Shown: positions 17,619 to 30,107, counted from the stretch's first letter. The stretch: 64,000 nt of DNA from Borborobacter arsenicus (GCF_003934165.1 NZ_RKST01000020.1:1-64000), one strand, 5' to 3'. Program-made: numbers and translations. The notes: generated by a model from the sequence alone, not told the origin.

Positions 17619-19916
17619 TTACACACCACTTGCAGCGCCCTCCTTGGCCCGCATGGCCATGAACACGGCCTCGGGCGTCAAAGGCAGTTGCGTCAATCGA
17701 ACACCGACCGCATCGAACAAGGCATTGGCAATCGCCGGAGACACACCGAAGGTCGCGGTTTCACCGACACCTTTCGCCCCGAACGGGCCATTGCTCTGAT
17801 GGGCGGCTACGATCTCGTTTTCAATGGCGTCCGGAACATCCTGGATGCCGGGGATCTTGTAGTCGGCAAGCGATGCGTTGGTGACCTGTCCGGCATCCAG
17901 GCGCATCTCCTCGAACATGGTGAAGCCAAGCTGCATCATCGAGGCACCGGAAAGTTGCGTCTCGACGATGCGCGGATTGAGCGGCGTGCCGAGATCGGCG
18001 ACGTTGATCATGCGCAGTATCCGGAAATGCCCGGTCTCGACATCAACCTCCAGTTCCACGCCGGTTCCACCGATCATCCAGAAAGGGGTGACCTTGTCCG
18101 ACTGGCCGTTTTCGGGATCGGGCGAGCGATATTCGGGAATGAAGGTGCCCACCCCGATGACGTTGCCCGCCTGCATGCCGTATTTGCGACGGAAAAGATC
18201 GCGCGGCTGCCAGACCGCATGATCGGTAAAGCCCATCGCGTGCGCGAGTTCCTCGAGCTTGCGCTTGGCGTCCTCTGCGGCGAGCCTGACGGCATGTCCC
18301 ATATGAAAAGTCGAACGTGAGCCCAGTGTTGCCATATCGTATGGCGTGACATCGGTGTCAGGATGAACGATGCGCACGTCCTCGGCGGCGACCTCCAGGA
18401 TTTCGGCAACGATCTGCGCCATCGCCGTGTCAGAGCCCTGGCCCATATCGACGGTGGAAAGCTGCAGCACCACGCTGCCATCGGCCGCAACATTCACGAC
18501 CGCTACCGACGTTGTCGGCGAGATCGATGCCTTGAAGCCGATCGCCATGCCACGCCCGAAGCGCTTGGTTGGATCATCGCTCTTGCGTCTGGAGCCGCTT
18601 TCCCACTGCATGCACTCGGCGATCTTTTCGAGCACCGCATCGACCGCGGCGTCCGTCATCGGCGTTCCCGTCGCCTGCGGGCGGTCGTCCCTCAGGATGT
18701 TGCGGCGGCGAAATTCGATCGGATCGATACCGAGTTCGTGGGCGATGATGTCGGTGTGGCTTTCATATGCCCAGACAAGCTGCGGAATACCGAACCCGCG
18801 GAGCGCGCCCGCCGGTGGCCGGTTCGTGTAAAGCGCGTAGGAGTCGATCGAAACATTGTCGATGTCGTAAGGGCCAGGCGCAGTGAAGCCGGATTTCTGG
18901 GTAACACGCGGTCCAATATCGGCAAAGGCGCCGCCGTTCCAATAGACCTCGCAGTGCCGCGCCAGGAGCCGCCCTTCATGATCGACCCCGCTTTTGATGC
19001 GAAAGGTGCTGGCATGCTTGGTGATGGTGTAGAACTGCTCCTCCATCGGGAGCATGACCTTGACCGGAGCCCCGGCGAGCAGTGCTGCGCAGGCGGCAAG
19101 CGCCTCCAACTTGATGTAAAGCTTGGCACCGAAACCGCCGCCGAGATGCGGTACCTTCACCTGGACCCGGTTTTCCGGCCAGCCGAGAAGACGGGCGATC
19201 TCGATGCGCACGAAGGACGGGCTCTGCGAGGCGGTGTGGATGATAATCGTGTTGTGGTGCGGTTCGGCCAGCGTGACCATGGGCTCAAGCGGGACATGCA
19301 TGACCTGCTGGGTGCGGAATTCGTGCTCGAAGACATGCACCGCTTGCGCAAAACCGGCAACGGGATCGCCGCGCCGCAGGTGATAGTCGAGCGCGATATT
19401 CGTGTCCTTACGGCCGGCGAGATGCTTGAGATCGGGAAATGTGCCGGCGGGTTTCAGTTCTTCGTGAACCACCGCCTTGGAATGCATTGCCTCGACCTCG
19501 TCGAACACGGCGGGCAGTTCCTCGTATTCCGCAGTGATCAGCTGTGCGGCTTCGGCGGCGACATAGGGATCGCGTGCCAGCACAACGGCAACCGGCTCGC
19601 CGACGAAATGCACCTTGTCGATGGCAAGCACGGGCTGGTCATGGAAGGCCGGTCCGAAATAGGGGTTGGGAACGATGGTCTTGACGTCTTCACCGGTGAA
19701 GACATGCTCAACGCCTTCCATCATGCGCGCCGCAGAGACGTCGATCGATAAAATCCGGCCATGCGCCACAGTGCTGCGGAATATCTTGGCATAGAGCATG
19801 CCCGGCAGCTTGAGGTTGTGCACATAGGAGGCCCGTCCGGAGACTTTTTCGGGGCCCTCCAGACGCGGTACCGAGCGACCGATCTGGTGGTTTGTCAGTT
19901 CGGGTCTGATGTTCAC
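17619..19916 (-). CDS. Molybdenum hydroxylase large subunit (CoxL/XdhB-like)
   Basis: Molybdopterin-binding catalytic subunit of 765 residues. It begins with GRSVPRLEGPEKVSGRASYVHN, contains VPHLGGGFGAK and ALRGFGIPQLVWAYE in the Mo-pocket region and VDMGQGSDTAMAQI, and ends with the GAKGVGETA loop bearing the catalytic Glu. The CODH active-site loop with Cys-Ser-Phe-Arg was not seen; the corresponding segment reads GALRGFG, which argues for a heterocycle or aldehyde hydroxylase rather than true CO dehydrogenase. It overlaps the FAD-subunit gene by 4 bases. Confidence 0.9.
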   Translation of the reverse strand: MNIRPELTNHQIGRSVPRLEGPEKVSGRASYVHNLKLPGMLYAKIFRSTVAHGRILSIDVSAARMMEGVEHVFTGEDVKTIVPNPYFGPAFHDQPVLAIDKVHFVGEPVAVVLARDPYVAAEAAQLITAEYEELPAVFDEVEAMHSKAVVHEELKPAGTFPDLKHLAGRKDTNIALDYHLRRGDPVAGFAQAVHVFEHEFRTQQVMHVPLEPMVTLAEPHHNTIIIHTASQSPSFVRIEIARLLGWPENRVQVKVPHLGGGFGAKLYIKLEALAACAALLAGAPVKVMLPMEEQFYTITKHASTFRIKSGVDHEGRLLARHCEVYWNGGAFADIGPRVTQKSGFTAPGPYDIDNVSIDSYALYTNRPPAGALRGFGIPQLVWAYESHTDIIAHELGIDPIEFRRRNILRDDRPQATGTPMTDAAVDAVLEKIAECMQWESGSRRKSDDPTKRFGRGMAIGFKASISPTTSVAVVNVAADGSVVLQLSTVDMGQGSDTAMAQIVAEILEVAAEDVRIVHPDTDVTPYDMATLGSRSTFHMGHAVRLAAEDAKRKLEELAHAMGFTDHAVWQPRDLFRRKYGMQAGNVIGVGTFIPEYRSPDPENGQSDKVTPFWMIGGTGVELEVDVETGHFRILRMINVADLGTPLNPRIVETQLSGASMMQLGFTMFEEMRLDAGQVTNASLADYKIPGIQDVPDAIENEIVAAHQSNGPFGAKGVGETATFGVSPAIANALFDAVGVRLTQLPLTPEAVFMAMRAKEGAASGV

Positions 19917-20782
19917 TGCTCGCTCCCCTGCTGCAAGGCTTCGTGCAATGCCCGCCGCACCTGGACGGCCACGAGCGCGACCTTATAGGCAGCCGAACCA
20001 TGGGCATCGTCGATGACTTCAACCTCTTGTGCCGCGATGCGGCCGGCCTCTTCCAAGAGTTTGGCCTCGGGCCGGTTGCCGCGCAGATGCGCCTCGGCAC
20101 TCCCAAGCCTTGTCATCCTTTCCGTTGCAGCGGATGCGAAGAGACGCACATGCTGCAGCACGCCCTCCCCCCGCCCGAGCGAGGTGGCGACACCGAGCGC
20201 CGGCCAGTCATCCGCAGTGCGTGTCGTTGTTTTGCGATAGACGCTGTTGCACCCGTTTCGTGGGGGCACGGACACTGATGCAATGATCTCGCCGCGCTGC
20301 AGGACGGTTTCGAAATATCCGGCATAAAGGTCTGCCACCGGGATTCGCCGCTGCCCGCCTGGACCCTGGGCAATAACTTCGGCATCGAGCGCGGCCAGAA
20401 CCGGAGGCAGATCCATATGTGGGTCGCCGTGTGCCAGGGCTCCGCCTACGGTTGCGGCATTGCGCACCCGCACATTGGCAAGGCGCTTCATCACCTTGGG
20501 AAGCAGCGGAGCATGCTGCAAAACGACCTGCGAATGCTCGACGGCAGCCAGTGTCGTCATGGCACCGATTGAAAGAAAGCCCTTGTCGTCGAGTGTGATG
20601 GCGGAATGGTCACCTGCCAGCGATGACAGGCTGACAAGTCGGCTTGGCTTGAATATGCCGGTTTTCATCATCTGCATGATGGCGGTGCCGCCGGAAAGCG
20701 GCCGCACGGTCGGATCGTCCGTATCGAGCAGGCGGATTGCTTCCTCAAGCGTAGCGGGACGGACCAGTTCAAAACCGCGCAT
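19913..20782 (-). CDS. Molybdenum hydroxylase FAD-binding subunit (CoxM-like)
   Basis: Medium subunit of 289 residues. FAD contacts are RPLSGGTAIMQMMKTG near residue 35 and NAATVGGALAHGDPHMDLPPVL near residue 110. It passes electrons to the external acceptor. The start at 20782 follows AGGAGG, whereas a longer frame to 21040 runs over the CoxG-like gene; with the chosen start the two genes overlap by 14 bases. Confidence 0.9.
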   Translation of the reverse strand: MRGFELVRPATLEEAIRLLDTDDPTVRPLSGGTAIMQMMKTGIFKPSRLVSLSSLAGDHSAITLDDKGFLSIGAMTTLAAVEHSQVVLQHAPLLPKVMKRLANVRVRNAATVGGALAHGDPHMDLPPVLAALDAEVIAQGPGGQRRIPVADLYAGYFETVLQRGEIIASVSVPPRNGCNSVYRKTTTRTADDWPALGVATSLGRGEGVLQHVRLFASAATERMTRLGSAEAHLRGNRPEAKLLEEAGRIAAQEVEVIDDAHGSAAYKVALVAVQVRRALHEALQQGSEQ

Positions 20783-21245
20783 CGCTGGCCTCCTGAAGTT
20801 GATCTCGCCGGAACGTCTCGCTGAACTTCCGTGCGAAGGCGTTTTCCATTTCCCTCGCCTTGGACCGGAAAATTGGTTGGCCGATGCTGCCGAGCTTGCC
20901 AGCAACCGACATGTCGAGATCATAGGAAACCACGGTCCCGTCTTCCCTTTCCTCCAGTCTGGTTTCAGCTTCTGCGACGATGCGACCGACGACGCCGAGT
21001 GGGTTGCCGACGGCACGCACGACGACGCGGGAGGGATCATCGATTTCGGTCAGTTCCACATCGATGGCAAACCGGAAGCGGATATAGGCGAGCTTCGTTT
21101 CCAGGATCGCCCGGTAATTGCGATCGTCTATGGTTTCGATGTCGCGGACGCCGTCCACGCAGTTGCCAAGTGTCAACGGATCGAGCAGGCGTTCAAAGAC
21201 AGCCGGACGATTGGCCGGCACGGTGAATTGACCACTGAATTTCAT
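20769..21245 (-). CDS. CoxG-like SRPBCC protein
   Basis: Protein of 158 residues of the carbon monoxide dehydrogenase subunit G family (SRPBCC fold): MKFSGQFTVPANRPAVFERLLDP at the N-terminus, then the central VEAETRLEE-like strand and the DMSVAGKLGSIGQPIF motif. In CO oxidisers CoxG helps anchor or mature the Mo enzyme. It is coupled to the hydrolase and FAD-subunit genes by overlaps. Confidence 0.88.
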   Translation of the reverse strand: MKFSGQFTVPANRPAVFERLLDPLTLGNCVDGVRDIETIDDRNYRAILETKLAYIRFRFAIDVELTEIDDPSRVVVRAVGNPLGVVGRIVAEAETRLEEREDGTVVSYDLDMSVAGKLGSIGQPIFRSKAREMENAFARKFSETFRRDQLQEASDARF

Positions 21246-22066
21246 GAGGCTCGTCTTTCGATGAGGCGCCGTAGATGGGCGGCAATGCGATCGGGGTGTT
21301 CGAGCGGTGTCAGATGGCGAGCCCCCTCGATGACATCCAGGCGGGCGCCTGCAATCCGTGCCTCGAGTGCACGCGCCATGCTGGGTGGCGTGGCGTAGTC
21401 CTCCTCGCCCACAACGATCTCGACCGGCGCGCCGATTGTCGGCAGCACGTCGCGCAGGTCCGCACGGCTCAGCATGCGGCAGCTTTCGGCATAGGCGGCA
21501 ACATCATTGGCGAGAAACACCGAAACACATTCCTCGACTATTTGCGGCTGCGTCTGGCGGAACGCGTCGGTGAACCAGCGCGAGAGTTGAAAATCGATCA
21601 ATGCGGGCAAACCGTTGGCGACGGCCTTTTCGGCACGCTGCGACCAAGCCTGAGGCGCGTCCTCTCCGTACCAAGCAGTCGTGTCGAACAGGCCGAGCCC
21701 CTGGACACGCTGGCGATGCCGCCCGGCGAAGGCAAGGGTCACGCACCCGCCCATGGAAGCGCCGCCAATGATCGCCCTTGGCCACTCCACGGCGTCCATT
21801 ACGGCGGCGAGATCATCGGCAAAAAGCTCAACTGTGTAAGGACCTTTTGGCTTGCCCGATGCGCCATGTCCGCGGCAATCCCAGACGAGAACGGCCGCCT
21901 CGTCGCCAAGCTGCCGTGCCACTGGTAGCCAGAACCGGTGGTCCATCGCCAATGAGTGGCAGAGCACAATTCTAGCTGGTCCCATCCCGATCATACTAAA
22001 GTTGATCGGGGTTCCATCCTTCATCAAGATTTGGTTGGTAGGTGCACTTCCCATCGACGCCTGCAA
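21242..22066 (-). CDS. Alpha/beta-fold hydrolase
   Basis: Hydrolase of 274 residues with an oxyanion-hole HSLAMDHRFW segment, the nucleophile elbow GASMGG (Ser near residue 104) and a C-terminal GARHLTPLEHP with the catalytic His. It resembles 3-oxoadipate enol-lactonase type enzymes. As first gene of the Mo-hydroxylase operon it may open the ring or hydrolyse an amide or ester in the degradation of the hydroxylated substrate (inference). Confidence 0.85.
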   Translation of the reverse strand: MQASMGSAPTNQILMKDGTPINFSMIGMGPARIVLCHSLAMDHRFWLPVARQLGDEAAVLVWDCRGHGASGKPKGPYTVELFADDLAAVMDAVEWPRAIIGGASMGGCVTLAFAGRHRQRVQGLGLFDTTAWYGEDAPQAWSQRAEKAVANGLPALIDFQLSRWFTDAFRQTQPQIVEECVSVFLANDVAAYAESCRMLSRADLRDVLPTIGAPVEIVVGEEDYATPPSMARALEARIAGARLDVIEGARHLTPLEHPDRIAAHLRRLIERRAS

Positions 22067-22209
22067 TTGTCCCTTCTGTCGCGCCAGGCTGAAAAATCAA
22101 TGGCTTGAGCGCTGGTGGGCTTTTCTTAGGGGCACTGCCTCCCAGCAATGCGCGAGCTCTAACTCGGTCAAACAGGGGCGTGAAAGCAAACGAAACATTT
22201 TCAGGGGGC

Positions 22210-22226
22210 CATTACGTTTCGTAATG
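22210..22226. promoter_or_regulatory. LysR-type operator candidate between divergent genes
   Basis: A perfect 7-bp inverted repeat, CATTACG-TTT-CGTAATG, lies 84 bases before the divergent LysR gene and 144 bases before the hydrolase gene. It contains the T-N11-A arrangement of LysR-family boxes. This position between regulator and catabolic operon is the classic one for such a site. Confidence 0.6.
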
Positions 22227-22309
22227 ACCCTTGACGATGCCTCCTGCCACGGGGATCAAGACATTGTGGATTCATCGGATCGCGGCACATCGGAGGAGAC
22301 GCTGCAGCC

Positions 22310-23224
22310 ATGCCTCGCCACATGCCTTCCATGCGCAGCCTGAGAGCGTTCGAAGCAACAGCTCGACATCTCAGTTTCACCCGCGCGGCGACCGAATTGA
22401 ACCTGACGCAAAGTGCCATTAGCCATCAGATCAAGAAACTGGAAGAACTGGTCGGTACGCCGCTCTTCGCCCGCGACCACAACGAGATCACCCTGACCGA
22501 GGCAGGCACCGACTATCTTGCTTCCGCACGTGCAGCCCTGACGGAAATCCAGATCGCGACCGATAGGGCCATCGACCGGCAGCGCGGTGACATCCTGACC
22601 ATAGCCTGTCTGGGCACCTTCGCCTTGAAGGCACTGTTTCCCAATCTCAGCGACTTCATGAAGAAACATCCCGATATCGGGCTGCGCATCCGCACAATCG
22701 TTCCCTATGCGCTGGACGCAATATCCGTGCAGGATTACGACGTTGCCATCCAATATGGCGTAAAAAACGACTGGCCCGACCTGGAAGCCGACAAGATCGC
22801 GGAGGAAGAACTCTTTCCGGTTTGCAGCCCGGCGCTTCTGGCAGGCGGTGCGCTTCAGAACCCTGCTGACCTGCGCAACCATACCGTGATCCGCACGGCC
22901 TCACCGCTGATCCTGCGGGACGATTGGCCGCTGTGGCTGGAACGGGCCGGAATAGCAGGGACCACTTTTGCCGGCGAGATCAATTGCGATCTGCTCTATC
23001 CCTCATACCAGGCTGCGATCGAAGGCCTGGGCATCGCGATGGGGCGCAGCGCGGTTGTCAAGAGCGATCTCATTGCCGGGCGCTTGGTCGAGCCATTTTC
23101 TATCCGCCTGCAATCGTCCCTTGGCTATCATATCGTCATGGCGCCGCAGCGCGTGAAACTTCGGAAAGTGCGGCTCTTTCGTCGATGGGCGCTGAGCAAG
23201 CTCTCGCAAATGTCGATTCTCTGA
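22310..23224 (+). CDS. LysR-family regulator (GcvA-like)
   Basis: Regulator of 304 residues. The HTH segment SLRAFEATARHLSFTRAATELNLTQSAISHQI is typical of the GcvA/AmpR subgroup; the effector domain follows from about residue 95. It is divergent from the Mo-hydroxylase operon, with a T-N11-A palindrome in between, so it probably activates that operon in response to the substrate. A second ATG four codons downstream is an alternative start. Confidence 0.88.
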   Translation: MPRHMPSMRSLRAFEATARHLSFTRAATELNLTQSAISHQIKKLEELVGTPLFARDHNEITLTEAGTDYLASARAALTEIQIATDRAIDRQRGDILTIACLGTFALKALFPNLSDFMKKHPDIGLRIRTIVPYALDAISVQDYDVAIQYGVKNDWPDLEADKIAEEELFPVCSPALLAGGALQNPADLRNHTVIRTASPLILRDDWPLWLERAGIAGTTFAGEINCDLLYPSYQAAIEGLGIAMGRSAVVKSDLIAGRLVEPFSIRLQSSLGYHIVMAPQRVKLRKVRLFRRWALSKLSQMSIL

Positions 23225-23346
23225 TCGTCACGCTGCCTATCGATGCACCTGTACGTTCATTTTCAAAGGAATTGTCGAAAGCACGGCCGTAGGGGCCACA
23301 ATGGTGAGGCGATCCAAGCAGTCTGCCTCCAGTTTGTGGTCTTGTG

Positions 23347-23380
23347 TCGCGAGAGATCAGCCACCGCTGCTCTCTCGCGA
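23347..23380. terminator. Bidirectional stem-loop between convergent genes
   Basis: A perfect 10-bp inverted repeat, TCGCGAGAGA and TCTCTCGCGA, with a 14-base loop lies between the ends of the LysR and thiD genes. No T-run follows on either side, so it is either a weak or Rho-assisted terminator or an mRNA 3'-end stabiliser. Confidence 0.5.
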
Positions 23381-23389
23381 GACCGGCTA

Positions 23390-24172
23390 TCATGGTGCAT
23401 GCCCATCACGTAATCTGCGATGGACGAGCTGTTTCGCCTTTCGTACGCTCTCTTCAATCGGTGCGCCAAGGGCCAGCCAGGCCGCTGCCGCACTGGCCAA
23501 CATGCAACCCGTACCCCGCATCGTCCCCAGCAGGCGAGGCGCATCGAAGCGGATAGGCACCTGCCCCCGACGGAGTAGAATATCGACTGACCGTGAGTTG
23601 GACCCATGGCCGCCTTTGACCAGCACGGCATCGCAAGCATCATCAAGGAGCACGGTGCCCTGTCGCCGGGCTGTTAATTCGCCCTGTGCCTGTTCATCGC
23701 CGGTCAGAATTGCCAACTCGATCAAATTCGGTGTCACCAGCGTGCAAAGCGGTATGAGATCGTTCCGCATCACTCCGATAGCGCCATCAGGCAACAGGGC
23801 TCGACCTGAGGAGGCAGCCATAACGGGATCGAACACCGTTGGCACGTTTGGATACTGTTTCAGCACGGCGGCAACGGCGCCGATCGCATCCTCGCTGCCG
23901 AGCATGCCGATCTTAACTGCCGAGATGTGGTTGGCGGTGAGCGCCGCGAGCATCTGCTCGGCGATGAGACGGGGTGGCATCATTTCGACATGATCAACAG
24001 CAACATGTGTCTGGACCGTCACGGCGGTCACGGCAAGACAGGCACGCACGCCGAAAGCGGCTAGCGTTTCCACGTCTCGGGCAATGCCTGCGCCGCCTGA
24101 CGAGTCCGAGCCTGCAACCACAAGGACATGCGGATCGGCATTCACCGCCACGGTTGCGTTGCCACGATCCAT
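23390..24172 (-). CDS. thiD: Hydroxymethylpyrimidine (phosphate) kinase
   Basis: ThiD of 260 residues phosphorylates HMP to HMP-P and HMP-PP for thiamine synthesis. It carries AGSDSSGGAGIARD near the N-terminus, VFDPVMAASSG, TPNLIELAILTG and the GTGCMLASA ATP/anion-hole motif. Last gene of the thi operon; its start overlaps the thiE end by about 30 bases, and no better-placed start is visible. Confidence 0.93.
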   Translation of the reverse strand: MDRGNATVAVNADPHVLVVAGSDSSGGAGIARDVETLAAFGVRACLAVTAVTVQTHVAVDHVEMMPPRLIAEQMLAALTANHISAVKIGMLGSEDAIGAVAAVLKQYPNVPTVFDPVMAASSGRALLPDGAIGVMRNDLIPLCTLVTPNLIELAILTGDEQAQGELTARRQGTVLLDDACDAVLVKGGHGSNSRSVDILLRRGQVPIRFDAPRLLGTMRGTGCMLASAAAAWLALGAPIEESVRKAKQLVHRRLRDGHAP

Positions 24173-24747
24173 TGGCGCGTACGCACCTCGGGGTCGTCAT
24201 TTCGCGTGATGTCAGTCACCACGGCGGCGCAGTCCGCGCCCTTGTTGAAAACGCCGGCAAGACGATCCGGATTGAGACCGCCGATGGCGACGAGCGGCAA
24301 TGGCGCAACTCGTGCTTTCCATTCGGTGATGCGATAAAGCCCTTGCGGCGCCCATTTCATGGTTTTCAGGACGGTCGGATAGACGGGGCCGAGCGCCACG
24401 TAGTCAGGTCCGGCTGCGAGCGCCGTGTGGAGCTCGGTTTCATCATGGGTGCTGAGACCGAGCTTGATGCCGGCTTGCCTGATCACGGCGAGATCGGCTG
24501 CAACAAGGTCTTCCTGGCCGAGATGAACGAAGCTACAGCCTTCGTCGATGGCTATTTGCCAATAATCATTGATAACGAGCTCGCAGCCGTAGCGCGCGCA
24601 AATGGCTTTTGCAGCACGAATATCGCTGCGCAGTGCCGCTTGGTTCTTTTCCTTGATGCGGAGTTGGACGAGCTTGACGCCAAGCGGCACCAGCCGCTCG
24701 ATCCAGGCGGCGCTGTCGACAATGAGGTAGAACGGATCGAGCTTCAT
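24142..24747 (-). CDS. thiE: Thiamine-phosphate synthase
   Basis: ThiE of 201 residues joins HMP-PP and the thiazole phosphate. It shows [18 protein letters not shown] and VHLGQEDL (pyrophosphate and Mg sites), ALGPVYPT and VAIGGL. The QLRIK in place of the usual QLR-K/D-K pattern is mild variation. Its start overlaps thiG by 4 bases. Confidence 0.9.
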   Translation of the reverse strand: MKLDPFYLIVDSAAWIERLVPLGVKLVQLRIKEKNQAALRSDIRAAKAICARYGCELVINDYWQIAIDEGCSFVHLGQEDLVAADLAVIRQAGIKLGLSTHDETELHTALAAGPDYVALGPVYPTVLKTMKWAPQGLYRITEWKARVAPLPLVAIGGLNPDRLAGVFNKGADCAAVVTDITRNDDPEVRTRQWIVATQPWR

Positions 24748-25517
24748 GCAAACACCCCCTTGCCGATCACCGGTGTAGAGGGCACGGCCATGTCGCGCGG
24801 TTCCAGCAACCCGGCAAGGAAGGCTTCGCGGCCGGCCTCAACTGCCTTGGCAAAGGCAACCGCCATTGTGGTAGGGTCGGCCGCCTTGGCCACTGCCGTG
24901 TTGAGCAGCACGGCGTCGAAGCCGAGTTCCATCACCGCCGCTGCATGGGATGGGCGGCCGAGCCCGGCGTCGACGATGAGCGGAATTTCTGGAAAGTGCC
25001 CCCTCAGGGAACGCAGCGCGTCGAGATTGCGAGGCCCTTTCGCCGAACCGATGGGGGCACACCACGGCATCAGCACCTGGCATCCCGCCTCGATCAGGCG
25101 TTGTGCAACAATGAGATCCTCGGTCGTGTAGGGAAATACCGCGAAGCCCTCCTCGCAAAGAATGCGCGCGGCGTCGACCAGGCCGAAGACATCCGGCTGC
25201 AACGTGTCGTGATTGCCAATGATTTCGAGCTTTATCCAGTTCGTACCAAAGACCTCCCGCGCCATCCGGGCTGTCGTGACGGCTTCCTTTACCGAATGAC
25301 AGCCTGCCGTGTTGGGCAGGACCATGATGCCGAGCGAGCGGATGAGGGACCAGAATTGCCCGCCTGCCCTGCCTCCTGCCGCTTCACGGCGTAGCGATAC
25401 CGTTGCCACCGACGCAGCCGAAGCTTTCACCGCATCTGCGAGAATCGCGAGCGACGGATATTGCGCTGTCCCCAGCAGCAGGCGCGAAGGAAGTTGTGTG
25501 CCATAGAGACTGAGCAT
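24744..25517 (-). CDS. thiG: Thiazole synthase
   Basis: ThiG of 257 residues forms the thiazole ring from DXP, dehydroglycine and ThiS-thiocarboxylate. The family GTAQYPS start, [22 protein letters not shown] and [18 protein letters not shown] are all present; the Schiff-base Lys is expected in the NWIKLE segment. It follows thiS after 3 bases and overlaps thiE. Confidence 0.95.
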   Translation of the reverse strand: MLSLYGTQLPSRLLLGTAQYPSLAILADAVKASAASVATVSLRREAAGGRAGGQFWSLIRSLGIMVLPNTAGCHSVKEAVTTARMAREVFGTNWIKLEIIGNHDTLQPDVFGLVDAARILCEEGFAVFPYTTEDLIVAQRLIEAGCQVLMPWCAPIGSAKGPRNLDALRSLRGHFPEIPLIVDAGLGRPSHAAAVMELGFDAVLLNTAVAKAADPTTMAVAFAKAVEAGREAFLAGLLEPRDMAVPSTPVIGKGVFA

Positions 25518-25520
25518 CGG

Positions 25521-25701
25521 TCAGCCTCCCTTCATCGGGGAAAGGATTTCTATGCGATCGCCTTCTGCCAGTTGACACTGTGGGCGGTCCCCCCTGTGCA
25601 CAAGCTCGCCGTTAAGCGCGGTGGCCAGCCAGTCGCCTTCATACTCAAGCTCAGACAGGAGTTCCTCCAATGTGGAAGCGAAAGCGTCGCGTATTGTGCC
25701 G

Positions 25702-25718
<17 letters not shown>
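25521..25718 (-). CDS. thiS: Sulfur carrier protein ThiS
   Basis: Ubiquitin-like carrier of 65 residues ending in Gly-Gly, the thiocarboxylate site. It begins MKLTINGTIRDAF, and VHRGDRPQCQLAEGDRIEIL is the usual C-terminal half. The frame continues upstream to 25883, but only this start gives the family length; it overlaps the thiO end by 17 bases. Confidence 0.93.
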
Positions 25719-28766
<3,048 letters not shown>

Positions 28767-29254
28767 GTTGCTAGGCTGGACGATTGCCTGCTGTTCTGTC
28801 AACCGGCTTCACTTGTGTTTCGGTGCAATCATGGTTCGGTGCAGAATGAATCGGCGTGATCATCGTTGACGGAGTGCTGACCATAGCAGGAGCCAAAGAG
28901 CAAAATTTCTACTGATTACAAATGGTTGATAGCCACGTCACCCTAGTGACTACCAACAAAAGCATTAGCCACTTTTTCTGTGGATGTGACCTGGCCGCTG
29001 ATCGGCATCGTCCCGCATGGTGAAAAATCTCAACTTGATCATTGGCACCACACTAACGCGGATCGCCTTTGCGAGCATGCCTCATCGATCGATTTGATCG
29101 ACGAGCTTGGCGGCGGCCGTGTTACCATTGCGAGCCTGGGTGTTGCCGATCCGAACCCGGCCTACATCCAGGGTACGAAGAGGACCGACGAACTGGCCTT
29201 TCCGTTGCCACATAACTAGCACGGAGAGACAACGTCCCTGACCCCGTCCGGTCG
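28767..29254. other. Intergenic stretch upstream of the thi leader
   Basis: About 490 bases with no convincing gene. It must contain the promoter of the thi operon near its left edge. A 79-codon plus-strand frame (28980-29219) has no recognisable family character, and could be decayed sequence belonging to the ligase remnant that follows. Confidence 0.4.
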
Positions 29255-29482
29255 GGTGTCATTATCGACGATCCGCGTTGTACCACGTGGCAGGACATGA
29301 TGGCGCGCAACCTAAAGCCCGGTCCCTTGACCGCCACGTGCGAAGACCTCTGCATCATGCCTTATACTTCGGAAACGATCGGACGTCCCAAAGGCTGCAT
29401 GCACACCCACCGTACAGTGTCGACTACTGTCATGGGTGGCATGCATTGCGCATCCATCTGGATGCCTATTGCTCTAGGTTAG
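29255..29482 (+). pseudogene. Fragment of an AMP-forming acyl-CoA ligase
   Basis: An internal fragment of an AMP-dependent acyl-CoA synthetase. The frame containing CTTWQDMMARNLKPGP and then MPYTSETIGRPKGCMHTHR matches the P-loop adenylate motif (YTSGTTG.PKGCMHTHR in intact enzymes). Two substitutions (G to E, T to I) fall in the P-loop, and both the N-terminal and the large C-terminal parts are missing. It is clearly a remnant. Confidence 0.72.
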
Positions 29483-29769
29483 TTGGTCACCCGTTGGTGA
29501 AGTGGCATATAGGGATGTAACCCGAGCGCACCCGTTGCCCAGTCTTGCATTTCGGGAGAGACGTTGTCGGATCGCAGTATCGAGATTGCCAGTGTCGACA
29601 CATCTGCCGGCGGCGGCCTGTTGATAGTCAGATAGGTAAAGTAACCGACCATCACCGCGCAACCCATCGAAACGATAGGTGAAGCAAATAGTAGCATCGG
29701 ACATACTACTGCTTTGCAGCGCTGAAGTAGAGTTGATTTTGGAATTTCATCGTCATCGATATCAGTCAT
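29479..29769 (-). CDS. Small hypothetical membrane protein
   Basis: Frame of 96 codons with an acidic N-terminus (MTDIDDDEIPKS), one clear hydrophobic stretch (about residues 20-48, VVCPMLLFASPIVSMGCAVM onwards) and a soluble tail. AGGGGTAG precedes the ATG at a plausible distance. No family recognised. It lies amid broken genes, so it may be a young or decaying frame, but the membrane segment and SD favour a real gene. Confidence 0.4.
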   Translation of the reverse strand: MTDIDDDEIPKSTLLQRCKAVVCPMLLFASPIVSMGCAVMVGYFTYLTINRPPPADVSTLAISILRSDNVSPEMQDWATGALGLHPYMPLHQRVTN

Positions 29770-29989
29770 TCCACTACCCCTGTATGTAGAACACCAATGC
29801 CGAAACGATGATCCTCATTCGTTAAAATGCGGCTAAAGTCTTATTGGGCATGAAACAAGCTTAAGCGTTTGACAGCCAGGGGGAGACTTTGACACTGAAA
29901 TCTGCATCCACGGGTGGCGCGATGTTCTGGAACGGCTTGTGAGGGGGAATGGGGCAACTCCAGCTGGAGTGCCCAGTTTTATTCGGAAG

Positions 29990-30031
29990 TGGCGCACCCG
30001 ACAGGATTCAAACCTGTGACCTTTGGAATCG
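29990..30031 (-). pseudogene. 3' end of a tRNA gene (truncated)
   Basis: On the minus strand this reads as the last ~40 nt of a tRNA: variable-loop-like AGGTC, T-arm ACAGG-TTTGAAT-CCTGT, acceptor strand CGGGTGC, discriminator G and CCA. The implied 5' acceptor GCACCCG is not found upstream; instead the sequence joins an IS66 remnant. The T-loop has T where C56 is nearly invariant. It may be a former attachment site left by an integrating element. The isoacceptor is not determined. Confidence 0.6.
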
Positions 30032-30107
30032 TGTGCCACCAAGACAGGTGATTCGGCCTCAGCCCATAACGCTCAGCAACCTCATTCACCGTCAAGGCAT
30101 CGGACAT
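30030..30107 (-). pseudogene. IS66-family orfA (TnpA) fragment
   Basis: Minus-strand codons spell MSDALTVNEVAERYGLRPNH followed by LSWWHT, which is the helix-turn-helix core of IS66 orfA proteins (pattern VNEVA-R-GL-PNHLS-WR). The similarity stops abruptly at the tRNA fragment. Only 26 codons remain, so this is a relic. Confidence 0.6.

Noticed and set aside
18363-19751. 462-codon plus-strand frame inside the Mo-hydroxylase gene
   Set aside because: Antisense shadow of the large subunit, which shows all family motifs.
17619-19916. Assignment as genuine aerobic CO dehydrogenase (coxL)
   Set aside because: The active-site loop with the essential Cys was not seen; the corresponding segment reads GALRGFG.
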